From: Symbiobacteriaceae bacterium
GTDB taxonomy: Bacteria; Bacillota; JAAYKD01; WRDA01
Assembly: GCA_009779515.1 (NCBI GenBank)
Contig: WREE01000142.1
Coordinates: 1 to 5,379 of the forward strand
DNA: 5,379 nucleotides
Direction: 5' to 3'
Of this stretch, positions 1-5,379 are shown piece by piece. Under the pieces are notes generated by a model that was not told where the DNA came from, ran no database searches, and was given only the letters and a program-made list of their open reading frames with translations. Position 1 is the stretch's first letter; each line of letters begins with the position of its first letter. Made by a program: the position numbers and the translations under genes.

Positions 1-1205
1 GCTCTCTGGTAGCTCTAGACCCTCAGGATGGTCGGTTGCTGGCGATGGTCAGTTATCCGGACTTTAACCCCAACGCTTGGTCAACAGGATCTCTTAAAGA
101 CCCGGCTCTCAGGGAACTCTACTTTGAAATGCAGGTAGATGAAGAGAGCGGAGAGGTAGTCTTCCGCCAAAACCCAGCCTACCACTCTCCCATGGTCAAC
201 CGGGCAATTCTGGGAGCTTTACCGCCAGGCTCGGTGTATAAGCCGGTGACTTTGGCAGCAGCCTTAGAATGTGGGGTAGTGACCCTCAGTGAGACTGTGC
301 GCTGTACCGGTGTCTACGAATATTTTGCCGCCGATGGCTTTCGTCCCCGCTGCTGGGTTTACCCTTCCGCGCATGGAGCGGTTAACGGCGTCCAAGCCTT
401 GCGTGATTCCTGCAACTGTTATTTCTTTGAGATGGGGCGCCGTTTAGATATTCAACTTCTCGATTCCTTCGCTGCTGGCTTTGGCTTAGGTGAAGATACC
501 GGTTTTCGCGATTTGCTTTACGCTCCCGAAAGCGATATAGAATCGACCCATCGGGCTAATATACTTTATAAAAACTGGGCATACGATAACGAGCTCTCTT
601 TCACCGATGAGTGGTACGATGGAGAGACAATTACCACCGCTATCGGACAATCCTTCAATGCCTTTACCCCACTGCAGATGGCGCTTATGACCATGCAAAT
701 TGCGAACAAAGGGGAGCGCTGCACCCCTTATCTGGTGGAAAAAATCGTTTCCAGCAGCGGCACGGTGGTCTGGCAAAGGCCGCTCCAGGCACCCACGGTG
801 TTGCATCTCCAGGAGAGTACCTGGAAAGCGCTTCATGATGGTCTGGTAGCGGTAACTAAAGTTGGCGGCACATCATATCAAGCCAACTTTGGCGCTTTCA
901 CGGAGCCGGTAAAACTATGGGAAGGTCTTTCTTTTAGCGTAGCGGCTAAGACAGGTACTGCCCAAATTGGGGAAGATGACCCCTTCGACCAACGCGCTCA
1001 CGCCTGGTTTACGGCTTTTGCACCAGCTACCAATCCGCAAATTGCTCTGGCGATGGTTGTAGAAAATGGACGAAGCGGCAGCTATGCCTGTGCTCCCACC
1101 ATTTCCAATCTCATTCGGACATACCTAAATCAGCCTCTCTTGGCATATAACTTTATCGCCGATCCCCAAAACCCCTGGCCCGAAAGAGGCTTGGTTTTAC
1201 CGTAA
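1..1205 (+). CDS. Penicillin-binding protein 2-like transpeptidase, 3' part (5' end outside window)
   Basis: This is the transpeptidase half of a class B penicillin-binding protein, which cross-links peptidoglycan stem peptides on the outer face of the membrane. The frame is open from position 3 without a stop, and residues before the first in-window ATG (36) already match the family (ALDPQDGRLLAMVSYPDFNPN-like pattern), so the true start lies upstream. Counting from the Met at 36, the three active-site motifs are present in order: SVYK (S66 nucleophile, K69; bases 231-242), SCN (S125-N127; 408-416) and KTGT (305-308; 948-959). Other family landmarks are CTGVY near 90, the AIGQS...FTPLQMA segment at 203-216, and HAWFTAFAP at 322-330. 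The Cys-rich CTGVY/CW/SCNCYFFEMGRRL region resembles clostridial PBP2 (MrdA-type, cell elongation). SpoVD or another class B PBP is less likely but not excluded without the N-terminal half. No catalytic residue is missing. A terminator follows 68 bp after the stop, so this is the last gene of its transcription unit. Confidence 0.93.
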   Translation, partial: SLVALDPQDGRLLAMVSYPDFNPNAWSTGSLKDPALRELYFEMQVDEESGEVVFRQNPAYHSPMVNRAILGALPPGSVYKPVTLAAALECGVVTLSETVRCTGVYEYFAADGFRPRCWVYPSAHGAVNGVQALRDSCNCYFFEMGRRLDIQLLDSFAAGFGLGEDTGFRDLLYAPESDIESTHRANILYKNWAYDNELSFTDEWYDGETITTAIGQSFNAFTPLQMALMTMQIANKGERCTPYLVEKIVSSSGTVVWQRPLQAPTVLHLQESTWKALHDGLVAVTKVGGTSYQANFGAFTEPVKLWEGLSFSVAAKTGTAQIGEDDPFDQRAHAWFTAFAPATNPQIALAMVVENGRSGSYACAPTISNLIRTYLNQPLLAYNFIADPQNPWPERGLVLP

Positions 1206-1248
1206 GAGAATAACTTATAAGCCTTAAGAGTGCGCTCTGAGGCGAGAG

Positions 1249-1269
1249 GTTGAAGAGTTTGTCTTCAAC
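1249..1269 (+). other. Small hairpin just upstream of the terminator
   Basis: Bases 1249-1256 (GTTGAAGA) pair perfectly with 1262-1269 (TCTTCAAC) around a 5-base loop. The hairpin lies between the PBP stop codon and the main terminator stem. It is not followed by a T tract, so it is not a terminator itself. It could stabilise the mRNA 3' end or be incidental. Confidence 0.4.
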
Positions 1270-1273
1270 TTCC

Positions 1274-1306
1274 AGAGACTGGCTATATAGCCAGTCTCTT
1301 TTATTT
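1274..1306 (+). terminator. Rho-independent terminator after the PBP gene
   Basis: Bases 1274-1299 form a perfect 26-bp palindrome with half-site AGAGACTGGCTAT, predicting a stem of about 11 bp around a tight AT-rich tip. The stem runs directly into TTTTATTT (1299-1306). On the opposite strand the palindrome is followed by GGAAGTTGAAG rather than a T tract, so it terminates rightward transcription only. It separates the PBP gene from the peptidase-sigI-rsgI group. Confidence 0.9.
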
Positions 1307-1388
1307 GGTGCTGAGTGGTAACTAGATTTTTACGCATTTCGTCTCGTTTTATCAAAGGATATTTTTTTAGTTATGACGAACTTGTAGG

Positions 1389-1415
1389 TTGTTTGTAATT
1401 AGGAAATTCTATACA
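1389..1415 (+). promoter_or_regulatory. Weak candidate sigma-A-type promoter
   Basis: TTGTTT (1389-1394) and TATACA (1410-1415) resemble -35 and -10 elements, but the spacing is 15 bases instead of about 17. It is the best pair seen in the AT-rich part of the gap and would give a leader of roughly 125 bases before the peptidase start. An upstream TTGTAG (1382) has too wide a spacing of 22. No SigI-type promoter pattern could be identified. Treat this as a suggestion only. Confidence 0.22.
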
Positions 1416-1533
1416 TTAAACATTTACGGCATAGTTGCTCTTGGCTGCTTTGTCCAACCCCAGGCAAGGTATGGAGGTAAATTAGGGATAACCATCCCGT
1501 TAGCGCAAGTTTTGGGCATGAATATTTTGACAT

Positions 1534-1538
1534 AGGAG
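1534..1538 (+). promoter_or_regulatory. Ribosome binding site deciding the TTG start of the peptidase
   Basis: AGGAG at 1534-1538 stands 9 bases before the TTG at 1548. This supports TTG as the start codon, since the next in-frame methionines lie deep inside the catalytic domain. Confidence 0.75.
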
Positions 1539-1547
1539 ATGGTTTAA

Positions 1548-3227
1548 TTGCTTCTCAAATATGACCACTATTATCTTTACGCCGAGTTAACTGCGGCTCT
1601 GCAACAGTTAGCTGCCGCTAACCCGCAATTGGCAAAGCTTGCCAGTATTGGCACCACCCCAGAGGGTAGAGAACTTTGGTTGATGACCATTACCGACGGC
1701 AGCTCCGGTGATGCTGACCACAAACCTGCTTATTTAATCGATGGCAACCACCATGCGGGTGAAGTAACCGGCTCCATGGTGGCGCTATATGCTATCGATG
1801 AACTGCTAACCCGTTCGAGGGAACCTGCTTTTATCGAGCTATTGCAGCGCTATACCTTCTATATACTTCCCCGCCTCTCCCCCGATGGCGCCGAGCTCTA
1901 TCTTACCACTCCGGCATCTCTGCGTTCCGTTCCTCGCGCCTACCCTTTTGCGGAGCCTCTGCCTGGCTTAACCCCTCAAGATATTAACGGTGACGGAAAA
2001 ATATCCCTCATGAGAGTTGCCACACCGTTAGGAACTTGGCGCATAGACCCTGCCGATAACCGCAGAATGCTCAAACGGCTCCCTGATGAAGAGGGAGGAG
2101 AATACTATGCCATCTATCAGGAGGGTATGATCCATGAGTACGATGGCTACAGCTTCGAGCAAGCTCCCTCCCTGTGGGGGATGGATTTAAACCGTAACTA
2201 TCCTGAAGAGTGGGGGATAGAGTCCAAGCAAGGGGGTGCCGGTCCCTACCCCTTGTCGGAGCCGGAAACCCGTGCTCTAGCCGAGTTTGTCATGAGCCAT
2301 CCTAACATTGGCGGTGTTTCCACCCTGCATACCACCGGCGGCGTCATCCTGCGTCCTCCCAGCACCAAGCCGGAGCGGCAAAGCGACCAAGGTGATATGC
2401 GTATCTTCAAAGAAATTGGCGCTATGGCAACCGACGAGACCGGCTATCCCTGCATTCACTGCTACGATGGTTACTTAGCTGACCCCACCGGAGCTCCTAT
2501 GAGCGGCGCTTTCGATGATTGGCTCTATGCCCACCTGGGTATTCCCGGTTACACAGTGGAGTTGTGGGATTTAGGGAGCCGTGCTGGAGTGAAAATGTGG
2601 CCGCGAAAGGATAAATCTGACAGCGAGCAGAGCGACGATTTCGCTAAAGTGTTGACTTGGCTGGATAAGGAAATGCAGGGTGTCGGTTTTATCCCCTGGC
2701 ACTCCTGGGAGCACCCCCAACTGGGAAAAGTGGAAATAGGTGGTTTTGACAGCAAGCTACTCTCCACCAACTGCCCCGTCCACCTGTTAGAACAGGAGTG
2801 TCAAAAGACAACTCGCTTCTTTTACCGTCACGTCAAAGCGCTTCCCCGCCTGCAGCTAACTGTACCTCAGGTGGACAAAGTGGGAGCAAACAGTTACCGG
2901 GTTAGTGTGGAGGTCAGTAATCTCGGTTATCTGGCTACCTATCTTACTCAGATGGGGAAACAGACCCAGGCGGTAAAACCGTCCTTTGTGGAGATCATCG
3001 GGGGAGAGTTATTGCTAGGGGAGCGGCGGGTGCAACTTCCGCAGCTGGAGGGTAGAGCCGCGGTAGGAGGAAGCTTCGAAGCCGGTAGATATCGCTCCGG
3101 GGCTAATGCTGCCCAACAGAAGAAGATAAGCTGGCTTATCCGGGGAGTGGCTAACCAAGAACTGACCCTTAAGCTATTTTCCCCTAAAGGCGGTATGCAG
3201 GAGGTTAGCATAACCCTTCCCGCCTAG
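1548..3227 (+). CDS. M14-family zinc carboxypeptidase, 559 residues
   Basis: This is a metallopeptidase of the carboxypeptidase A (M14) family, which removes C-terminal residues or hydrolyses related peptide bonds with one zinc ion. The expected residues are visible: zinc ligands H69 and E72 in the HAGE (HxxE) motif, the third ligand H261 in TLHTTGG, the substrate-carboxylate pair N215-R216 in DLNRNYP, and the general base E338 in YTVELW. SPDG at 111-114 is also typical. Between these lies an insertion of about 60 residues starting with DINGDGKIS (145-153), an EF-hand-like calcium loop. Residues from about 435 to the end (LQLTVPQVDK..., VSVEVSNLGYLAT) form a beta-rich domain of transthyretin or CARDB type. 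The N-terminus (MLLKYDHYYLYAEL) has no signal peptide or membrane segment, so the enzyme is predicted to be cytoplasmic unless exported by another route. The start is TTG with a well-placed AGGAG. sigI follows after 36 bp with no terminator, so co-transcription is plausible. The substrate is unknown; peptide scavenging or cell-wall peptide turnover are guesses. Confidence 0.9.
   Translation: MLLKYDHYYLYAELTAALQQLAAANPQLAKLASIGTTPEGRELWLMTITDGSSGDADHKPAYLIDGNHHAGEVTGSMVALYAIDELLTRSREPAFIELLQRYTFYILPRLSPDGAELYLTTPASLRSVPRAYPFAEPLPGLTPQDINGDGKISLMRVATPLGTWRIDPADNRRMLKRLPDEEGGEYYAIYQEGMIHEYDGYSFEQAPSLWGMDLNRNYPEEWGIESKQGGAGPYPLSEPETRALAEFVMSHPNIGGVSTLHTTGGVILRPPSTKPERQSDQGDMRIFKEIGAMATDETGYPCIHCYDGYLADPTGAPMSGAFDDWLYAHLGIPGYTVELWDLGSRAGVKMWPRKDKSDSEQSDDFAKVLTWLDKEMQGVGFIPWHSWEHPQLGKVEIGGFDSKLLSTNCPVHLLEQECQKTTRFFYRHVKALPRLQLTVPQVDKVGANSYRVSVEVSNLGYLATYLTQMGKQTQAVKPSFVEIIGGELLLGERRVQLPQLEGRAAVGGSFEAGRYRSGANAAQQKKISWLIRGVANQELTLKLFSPKGGMQEVSITLPA
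1980..2006 (+). other. EF-hand-like DxNxDGxI loop within the M14 domain
   Basis: Residues 145-153 of the peptidase read DINGDGKIS, matching the calcium-binding loop start DxNxDGxI found in EF-hands and dockerins. It occurs once, between the HxxE zinc motif and the NRN substrate-binding motif, so it probably stabilises an insertion in the catalytic domain rather than forming a dockerin. Calcium binding is inferred, not shown. Confidence 0.6.
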
Positions 3228-3249
3228 AGTTTAAACCTGTAGCAGAATC

Positions 3250-3254
3250 GAGGT
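3250..3254 (+). promoter_or_regulatory. Ribosome binding site deciding the TTG start of sigI
   Basis: GAGGT at 3250-3254 stands 9 bases before the TTG at 3264. The nearby ATG at 3257 is in a different frame, so TTG at 3264 is the best start. Confidence 0.6.
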
Positions 3255-3263
3255 TGATGAGAC

Positions 3264-3992
3264 TTGGACGAAGTAACTATAGATAGTCTATCCTTAGATG
3301 GCAAAGCTGTTCTGGCTCAGCAACTTCGAGAAGAAGCTGATTCGCTCATTACCGAGTTTATGCCCTTTCTCAACTCCCGAGCGCGAAAGTATGCGGCTCG
3401 AATTTCCCGAGAAGAGCATCAAGATGAGCTGTTGAGCATTGCCATGCAGGCTTTCCACGAAGCTATCCAAAACTACGATGTCAATAAAGGACATTTTTAT
3501 CCCTTTGCCAACCGCGTGGTCAGCGACCGCTGTATAGATTACCTGCGTCGTATCTACCGGATTAAAATCGAGACCGTGCCACTAGACGAAAACTCGGAAG
3601 AGCCTAAATCTGCCCAGTCTGCGGCTTTACGCACCCTTTCTTACCGTGCCCACGATGCAGCTCAGTTTCGGGAAGCTCTGGTGGAGGAGATTGAGCAATA
3701 CAAAGCCGAACTCTCCACTTGGGGTATAACCATGGAAAGTCTTAGCCAACACTCTCCCAAACAAAAAAGATTATTAGAGGATTGCAAAAGTGCAGTTCTA
3801 AAAATCTGCCAAACACCAGATATTGTCCAAACTATCCAAATTAAACGCTATTTTCCCATAAAAGCTGTTGCCGCCTTAACCGGATTACCCCATAAAACAT
3901 GCGAGCGCGTGCGGATTTTCTTATTAGCATCGGTTATTATCAAGATGGGTGATTACACCTACCTCTCGGAGTATGTTAATTATGGGCGGTAG
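3264..3992 (+). CDS. sigI: RNA polymerase sigma factor of the SigI family
   Basis: This protein directs RNA polymerase to a specific set of promoters. SigI is a sigma-70-family alternative factor of Bacillota: heat-responsive in Bacillus subtilis, and present in several paralogues that control cellulosome genes in cellulolytic clostridia. Residues about 23-100 are a sigma region 2: QDELLSIAMQAFHEAIQNYDVNKGHF is the core-binding helix and FANRVVSDRCIDYLRR the -10-binding part. Instead of a standard region 4, residues about 140-240 match the SigI C-terminal domain: VEEIEQYKAEL, then ITMESLSQHSPKQ, a helix-turn-helix FPIKAVAALTGLPHKTCERVR (about 197-217), and the terminal GDYTYLSEYV. The length of 242 is normal for SigI and no segment is missing. 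The anti-sigma gene overlaps its last 11 bases, the usual sigI-rsgI arrangement, which also fixes the identity. SigI factors usually autoregulate, but I could not find a convincing SigI promoter in the 36-bp gap upstream, so it may be read from the peptidase promoter. Confidence 0.93.
   Translation: MDEVTIDSLSLDGKAVLAQQLREEADSLITEFMPFLNSRARKYAARISREEHQDELLSIAMQAFHEAIQNYDVNKGHFYPFANRVVSDRCIDYLRRIYRIKIETVPLDENSEEPKSAQSAALRTLSYRAHDAAQFREALVEEIEQYKAELSTWGITMESLSQHSPKQKRLLEDCKSAVLKICQTPDIVQTIQIKRYFPIKAVAALTGLPHKTCERVRIFLLASVIIKMGDYTYLSEYVNYGR
3968..3971 (+). promoter_or_regulatory. Ribosome binding site supporting the overlapping rsgI start
   Basis: GGAG at 3968-3971, inside the sigI coding sequence, lies 10 bases before ATG 3982. 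The alternative ATG at 4003 has only a poor GGCGG 13 bases upstream, and ATG 3973 is too close. This favours 3982, although family alignment by eye (MKAII... resembling MRRGII...) would also fit 4003. Confidence 0.5.
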
Positions 3993-5379
3993 ATCAATAA
4001 CTATGAAAGCAATAATCATGAGCCACGAGAACAGTGGCTCCTATCTCCTAGACCGTGACGGTTGTGTCTGGTTCGCCAAAGGCTATACCCATTTAGCCAT
4101 TGGCGAAGAGGTCAGTTATGCGCCAAAAAGCCAAGCTACCTTTAGAGCAGTATTAGCTTTGGTAGCTGGCTTGTGTCTGGCGCTAGTCAGCACCGTAGGT
4201 TGGGTGTGGCAAAGGGAAAGCTATGCTGTTTACCTCGATATCAATCCCAGTATCCATCTGGTATTCAACTGGTTTGATAAGCTCATTAAAACTGAACCTT
4301 TAAACGATGACGGAACTCGGCTTGTTCGTAGCCTACATCTGCAAGGTTCACCGGAACTGGTAGTGCGCGAGATTGTTTGGGCGGCCAATCAGCAGGGGTT
4401 CGTGGTCATTCAGGGAGATTTTCCGGTGGTATCGGTTATGGTTACCGGGAATGAGTCCAAAGCTCATAGTATTTTTACGACTTTATTTAAAGCTGCCGAA
4501 GCAGGAGAGATAGCAGAGGTTCCTTGCTTAGTTACCCTTTGCGACGAACCGTTATTAATAAAAGCCGAAGAGATGGGGGTGTCCCCTGGCAAGCTACTTT
4601 TAGTTGAACAGCTTATCGAGGTAGACCAAACCCTCTGCCTCGACGATCTTCTGGGCATGTCCTTCAGTGATTTAGTGCGCGTAAGGCAGCAGCATCACGA
4701 TGAAGAGTTACTCCCTTTTCCTTCTGAGGAAATCCCCTTAGCTCCTTTTTCTCCACCCTCGGAGCTTACGGAGGATACCACTTCCCCCTCTACAGAGCTT
4801 CCTACAGTGCCTTCCACTTTATCTCCCACCAACTCGCCTACCCAAGCAGCAACTGTACCGCTTACCAACCCACCTACCTTTGTTCCCACCTTGCCGCCTG
4901 CTTCTCCCCCTACCGAAAGTACTACCAGAAGAGCTAACCCCAACTCAGGCCCTGGGGACAACAGCGGCAACAACACTACTAACCCTAACTCAGGTCCCGG
5001 GAACAACAGCGGTAACAACCCTACTAACCCCAACTCAGGTCCTGGGAACAACAGCGGTAACAACCCTACTAACCCCAACTCAGGTCCTGGGAACAACAGC
5101 GGTAACAACCCTACTAACCCTAACTCAGGCTCTGGGAACAACAGCGGCAACAACCCTACTAACCCTAACTCAAGTCCTGGTAACAACAGCGGTAACAACC
5201 CTACTAACCCTAACTCAGGCCCTGGGAACAACAGCGGTAACCCCAACTCGGATCCTGGGAACAACCCTGCCAACCCTAATGCGGGTCCTGGTAACAATAG
5301 CGGCAACCCCAACTCGGATCCCGGGAACAACCCTGCCAACCCTAATGCAGGCCCCGGAAACAACAGCGGCAACCCCAAC
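3982..5379 (+). CDS. rsgI: RsgI-type transmembrane anti-sigma-I factor with long repeat tail, 3' end outside window
   Basis: This membrane protein is expected to bind and silence SigI until an outside signal releases it. The frame stays open from ATG 3982 to the last base, giving 466 residues with no stop. Residues about 8-52 are the cytoplasmic RsgI N-terminal sigma-binding domain (KAIIMSHENSGSYLLDRDG, then LAIGEEVSY). One membrane helix spans about 54-76 (FRAVLALVAGLCLALVSTVG). The outside domain carries the family signature YLDINPSIHLVFN (84-96) with LNDDG (107-111), and later the conserved KAEEMGVSPGKLLLVEQLI (194-212). N88-P89 matches the Asn-Pro bond reported to self-cleave in RsgI proteins. 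Cysteines C182, C187 and C219 lie outside. From about 245 a Pro/Thr/Ser-rich linker begins, and from 319 an Asn/Gly/Pro/Ser tandem repeat runs to the window end. No carbohydrate-binding, PA14 or glycosidase module is visible; one could follow beyond the window. The start overlaps sigI by 11 bp, implying coupled translation; ATG 4003 is the alternative. Confidence 0.9.
   Translation, partial: MGGRSITMKAIIMSHENSGSYLLDRDGCVWFAKGYTHLAIGEEVSYAPKSQATFRAVLALVAGLCLALVSTVGWVWQRESYAVYLDINPSIHLVFNWFDKLIKTEPLNDDGTRLVRSLHLQGSPELVVREIVWAANQQGFVVIQGDFPVVSVMVTGNESKAHSIFTTLFKAAEAGEIAEVPCLVTLCDEPLLIKAEEMGVSPGKLLLVEQLIEVDQTLCLDDLLGMSFSDLVRVRQQHHDEELLPFPSEEIPLAPFSPPSELTEDTTSPSTELPTVPSTLSPTNSPTQAATVPLTNPPTFVPTLPPASPPTESTTRRANPNSGPGDNSGNNTTNPNSGPGNNSGNNPTNPNSGPGNNSGNNPTNPNSGPGNNSGNNPTNPNSGSGNNSGNNPTNPNSSPGNNSGNNPTNPNSGPGNNSGNPNSDPGNNPANPNAGPGNNSGNPNSDPGNNPANPNAGPGNNSGNPN
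4714..4935 (+). other. Pro/Thr/Ser-rich extracytoplasmic linker in RsgI
   Basis: Residues about 245-318 of the RsgI protein are dominated by Pro, Thr and Ser with early acidic residues (for example PFPSEEIPLAPFSPPSEL and TNPPTFVPTLPPASPP). It contains no clear periodicity and no cysteine. Such sequence is typical of flexible, often glycosylated wall-spanning linkers. It ends at TTRRA, immediately before the regular repeats. Confidence 0.75.
4936..5205 (+). repeat. Six 45-bp in-frame tandem repeats (15 residues each)
   Basis: Six contiguous units of exactly 45 bp begin at 4936, 4981, 5026, 5071, 5116 and 5161. The consensus protein unit is NPNSGPGNNSGNNPT. Units 3 and 4 are identical over all 45 bases, and units 2-4 encode the same peptide. 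Variants are D for N and T for P in unit 1 (GDNSGNNTT), S for P in unit 5 (GSGNN) and S for G in unit 6 (SSPGNN). No indels occur, so the reading frame is preserved. The lack of spacers and the coding frame exclude a CRISPR array. Confidence 0.97.
5206..5379 (+). repeat. Repeat continuation: one 33-bp core, then 66-bp double-core units
   Basis: At 5206-5238 the core NPNSGPGNNSG (11 residues) appears without the NNPT tail. It is followed by two 66-bp units (5239-5304 and 5305-5370) encoding the same 22 residues: NPNSDPGNNPA, then NPNAGPGNNSG. A third unit begins at 5371 (NPN) and is cut by the window edge. The two 66-bp units differ at six bases, all synonymous third positions. The 11-residue core is the common building block of both repeat types. 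Confidence 0.95.

Larger units (their letters stand above)
1307..1547. other. Intergenic region before the M14 peptidase gene
   Basis: With the terminator region this makes a 342-bp gap without a convincing gene. Bases about 1320-1430 are visibly more AT-rich than the flanking genes, as expected of a promoter region. A short perfect hairpin lies at 1485-1498 (GGGAT, loop AACC, ATCCC). A tiny frame, ATGGAGGTAAATTAG, at 1471-1485 codes only four residues and is not considered a gene. I recognise no riboswitch class, T-box or tRNA here. Confidence 0.6.

Noticed and set aside
486..838. Open frames on the minus strand (486-836) and in another plus frame (611-838) within the PBP gene
   Set aside because: Both are shadows inside a coding region with all three PBP active-site motifs and show no recognisable protein features or good ribosome binding site.
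1440..1500. Possible riboswitch in the peptidase leader (GGGAT/ATCCC hairpin and nearby GGAGG)
   Set aside because: Only a 5-bp stem is visible, without conserved cores of any riboswitch class I know and without an anti-terminator or terminator before the start codon.
1527..1532. Perfect TTGACA -35 hexamer
   Set aside because: A -10 at normal spacing would fall inside the peptidase coding start and no TATAAT-like hexamer is there; it overlaps the ribosome binding site region by chance.
1980..2006. Dockerin module, suggested by DINGDGKIS near a SigI/RsgI system
   Set aside because: Only one loop is present, within the M14 catalytic domain, and the paired dockerin repeat is missing.
2277..3494. 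Several short minus-strand open frames within the peptidase and sigI genes
   Set aside because: They lie wholly antisense to well-supported genes and their translations show no domain or motif.
4695..5378. Long minus-strand open frame encoding a leucine/glycine/proline-rich protein with periodic LGLVGLLPLLFPGPE motifs
   Set aside because: It is the antisense reading of the RsgI repeats: the period equals the 45-bp repeat, it has no end within the window, and the plus-strand frame continues a recognisable RsgI protein.
4936..5379. CRISPR-like array, because of regular short direct repeats
   Set aside because: Repeats are contiguous with no unique spacers, are all multiples of three bases and lie inside an open coding frame.
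4936..5379. Collagen-like or Plasmodium-type NANP repeat protein
   Set aside because: Glycine does not occur at every third position, so it is not collagen-like; the NPN similarity to circumsporozoite repeats is short and compositional.

Overview
The window reads entirely on the + strand. It suggests a Gram-positive Bacillota of the clostridial type: a monofunctional PBP2-like transpeptidase with clostridial-style cysteines around its SCN motif, a SigI/RsgI-type sigma/anti-sigma pair, strong AGGAG/GGAG-like ribosome binding sites and two likely TTG start codons. Base composition looks intermediate, roughly half GC. I cannot name a genus from the sequence.

Layout. (1) Positions 1-1205 hold the 3' part of a penicillin-binding protein gene whose beginning lies upstream of the window. 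It ends in a strong intrinsic terminator, a 26-bp perfect palindrome followed by T-rich sequence at 1274-1306. (2) Positions 1206-1547 are intergenic: terminator, AT-rich stretch with only weak promoter candidates, and a ribosome binding site. (3) Positions 1548-3227 encode a 559-residue M14-type zinc carboxypeptidase with no signal peptide, an EF-hand-like loop inside the catalytic domain and a C-terminal beta-rich domain. (4) Positions 3264-3992 encode a SigI-family sigma factor. (5) From about 3982, overlapping the end of sigI by 11 bp, an RsgI-type transmembrane anti-sigma factor runs off the end of the window without a stop. It is easy to miss because it is open-ended and because a spurious leucine-rich open frame lies antisense to its repeats.

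How they work together. The sigma factor and membrane anti-sigma factor form a signal-transduction pair: RsgI is expected to hold SigI at the membrane until its outer part is triggered. The peptidase lies 36 bp upstream of sigI and may be co-transcribed with the pair, though no functional link is proven. The PBP gene is separated by the terminator and is probably a different transcription unit.

The most unusual part is the C-terminal, extracytoplasmic tail of the RsgI protein. After the conserved RsgI ectodomain comes a Pro/Thr/Ser-rich linker, then an Asn/Gly/Pro/Ser tandem repeat built from one 11-residue core. It appears first as six 15-residue units (core plus NNPT), then as 22-residue double-core units, continuing past the window edge. 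What, if anything, lies at the tip of this stalk cannot be seen here.
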